The notes beneath the pieces were generated by a model that saw nothing but the letters and a program-made list of their open reading frames with translations, ran no database searches and was not told the origin of the DNA. From assembly GCA_015488485.1 (NCBI GenBank), contig WFNR01000114.1:1-64000 (forward strand): DNA of 64,000 nt, written 5' to 3'. Position 1 is the first letter of the stretch. Every line of letters begins with the position of its first letter. This document shows positions 63,245 through 64,000 of the stretch, one piece after another. The stretch comes from Cyclobacteriaceae bacterium. GTDB lineage: Bacteria > Bacteroidota > Bacteroidia > Cytophagales > Cyclobacteriaceae. The position numbers and the translations under genes are program-made.

Positions 63245-64000
63245 TTATTTATTGCCTGGAGATGTTAGCTTTACTTTCAGGTTGTCCCCGGCTATGACCA
63301 CCTTGCCGCGGCTGCCAGTTAAGGCCAGGGTAGTAAAATGACGGTCTTTATTGGTCATTCTGAAATTTCTATCGTACTCGAGTTTACTTTTGTCGTATTG
63401 TACCCGAAAGCTGCCGCCACCGCGGGTAATTACCAGGTTTATCGTATTGTCATCTCCCGAAAATTTAAGCAGGGTATTGCTTAACAGGCTGTTTTCGGCA
63501 TAAATATCACCGTCTACACCGCGGTAGTCGATTTGGCTAAATTCGCCTTTTAAAATTTTCAGGTCAGCATCGTCCAGACGCAGGTGGAGTTTGCCCCGGC
63601 CACCTACCACCTGTACTTCTCCGTCATCGGCTGTTATATTTAGTTCATCCCCGGCAAAATCATATACCTCAATATGGGCATCATCTACAGCTATTCGCAT
63701 GTTCTGCCGTACTGCTTTGATACGATAATGGTCGTCCTGCCCACGGATATCCAGGCTGGCGTAAGCGGGAATCTGCATGTCAATGGTATATTCTTTGTCC
63801 AGCTTGCCGATTACGCGTTGATTGCCGGTTACCACTTCTTTGATTTGCAGATTGCCTTCCGGTTGTGTTACTTCCATCTTAAAATCTGTTTCGCCCAGTT
63901 TGAGGCCTTTGGCACTTGCCCGGTAGTGCACCTTGAGGGCTACATCGTTGCGCAAACCGGCTACAATATTTACCGTAGCATTTTTGGATATCAGGATTAC
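63245..64000 (-). CDS. DUF4097/DUF2807-like beta-helix protein, 5' end outside the window
   Basis: The gene is cut by the window edge; the frame stays open to 64000, and a TTG at 63955 inside it is not a believable start. The visible 251 residues are short repeated strands rich in Asp/Gly (YDFAGDELNITADDGEVQVVGG, LHLRLDDADLKILKGEFSQIDYRGVDGDIYAEN), the right-handed beta-helix pattern of the GIN/DUF4097 families. These proteins are usually secreted or lipid-anchored; function is unknown. Confidence 0.75.
   Translation of the reverse strand, partial: VILISKNATVNIVAGLRNDVALKVHYRASAKGLKLGETDFKMEVTQPEGNLQIKEVVTGNQRVIGKLDKEYTIDMQIPAYASLDIRGQDDHYRIKAVRQNMRIAVDDAHIEVYDFAGDELNITADDGEVQVVGGRGKLHLRLDDADLKILKGEFSQIDYRGVDGDIYAENSLLSNTLLKFSGDDNTINLVITRGGGSFRVQYDKSKLEYDRNFRMTNKDRHFTTLALTGSRGKVVIAGDNLKVKLTSPGNK

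Noticed and set aside
63245-63955. TTG at 63955 as the start of the DUF4097-like gene
   Set aside because: The frame remains open to the window edge and the upstream codons continue the same strand pattern; the gene is simply cut.
1-64000. CRISPR arrays, prophage or insertion sequences
   Set aside because: No regularly spaced direct repeats, transposase, integrase or phage structural genes were seen on either strand.

Overview
The window reads as a chromosomal segment of a Bacteroidota bacterium, most likely of the Cytophagales or a related free-living order (inference). The signs are a SusC/SusD pair with an ECF sigma factor and FecR anti-sigma factor, a giant exported protein ending in a type IX secretion (T9SS) sorting domain, a type III glutamine synthetase, a DUF4251 protein, a Bacteroidota-type zinc-poor sirtuin, few Shine-Dalgarno sequences, and promoters of the form TTG-N17-23-TAnnTTTG. 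No phage genes, insertion sequences or CRISPR arrays were seen.

Layout. 1-415: non-coding, with degenerate intergenic repeats. 416-4642: smc and a small membrane-anchored protein. 4648-25365: a tight six-gene minus-strand operon. In transcription order it encodes a nucleotide-transporter-like membrane protein with HEAT repeats and a cyclic-nucleotide-binding-like end, a protein with three TIR-like segments, an nSTAND ATPase with one membrane helix, coiled coil and WD40 propeller, an outer-membrane barrel, a propeller-like lipoprotein, and a 3576-residue T9SS adhesin. 25516-34020: housekeeping and metabolic genes (queA, menC, sirtuin, DUF4251, glnN, an SDR epimerase, an M20 peptidase). 34027-38810: a minus-strand group with an E2 acyltransferase, cinA, a secreted DnaJ-type zinc-finger protein, a hydroxyacyl-CoA dehydrogenase and a small secreted protein. 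38948-41274: an arsenosugar-type trio (AhpD-like, ArsS, YheT-like hydrolase). 41404-49103: tRNA-Thr, a periplasmic-binding-protein/histidine kinase fusion, queD, an LpxL-like acyltransferase, a GATase-like secreted protein, an ABC permease, a TerB-like protein and tRNA-Met. 49194-64000: a BNR-repeat secreted protein, the sigma/FecR/SusC/SusD locus, a membrane spermidine-synthase-like protein, a serine hydrolase and a partial DUF4097-like protein.

How the genes work together. The best candidate for an undescribed system is the 4648-25365 operon. Its gene order runs from inner membrane and cytoplasm, across the periplasm, to the outer membrane and cell surface. Gaps are 1-12 bp, or a 4-bp overlap, and three of six genes start with TTG or GTG. 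I infer a trans-envelope sensing or assembly system in which a TIR-like/STAND pair is wired to a surface adhesin. No function is proven by sequence alone. The sigma/FecR/STN-SusC/SusD locus is a classic self-regulated TonB uptake unit without any degradative enzyme, and two large hairpins lie between fecR and susC.
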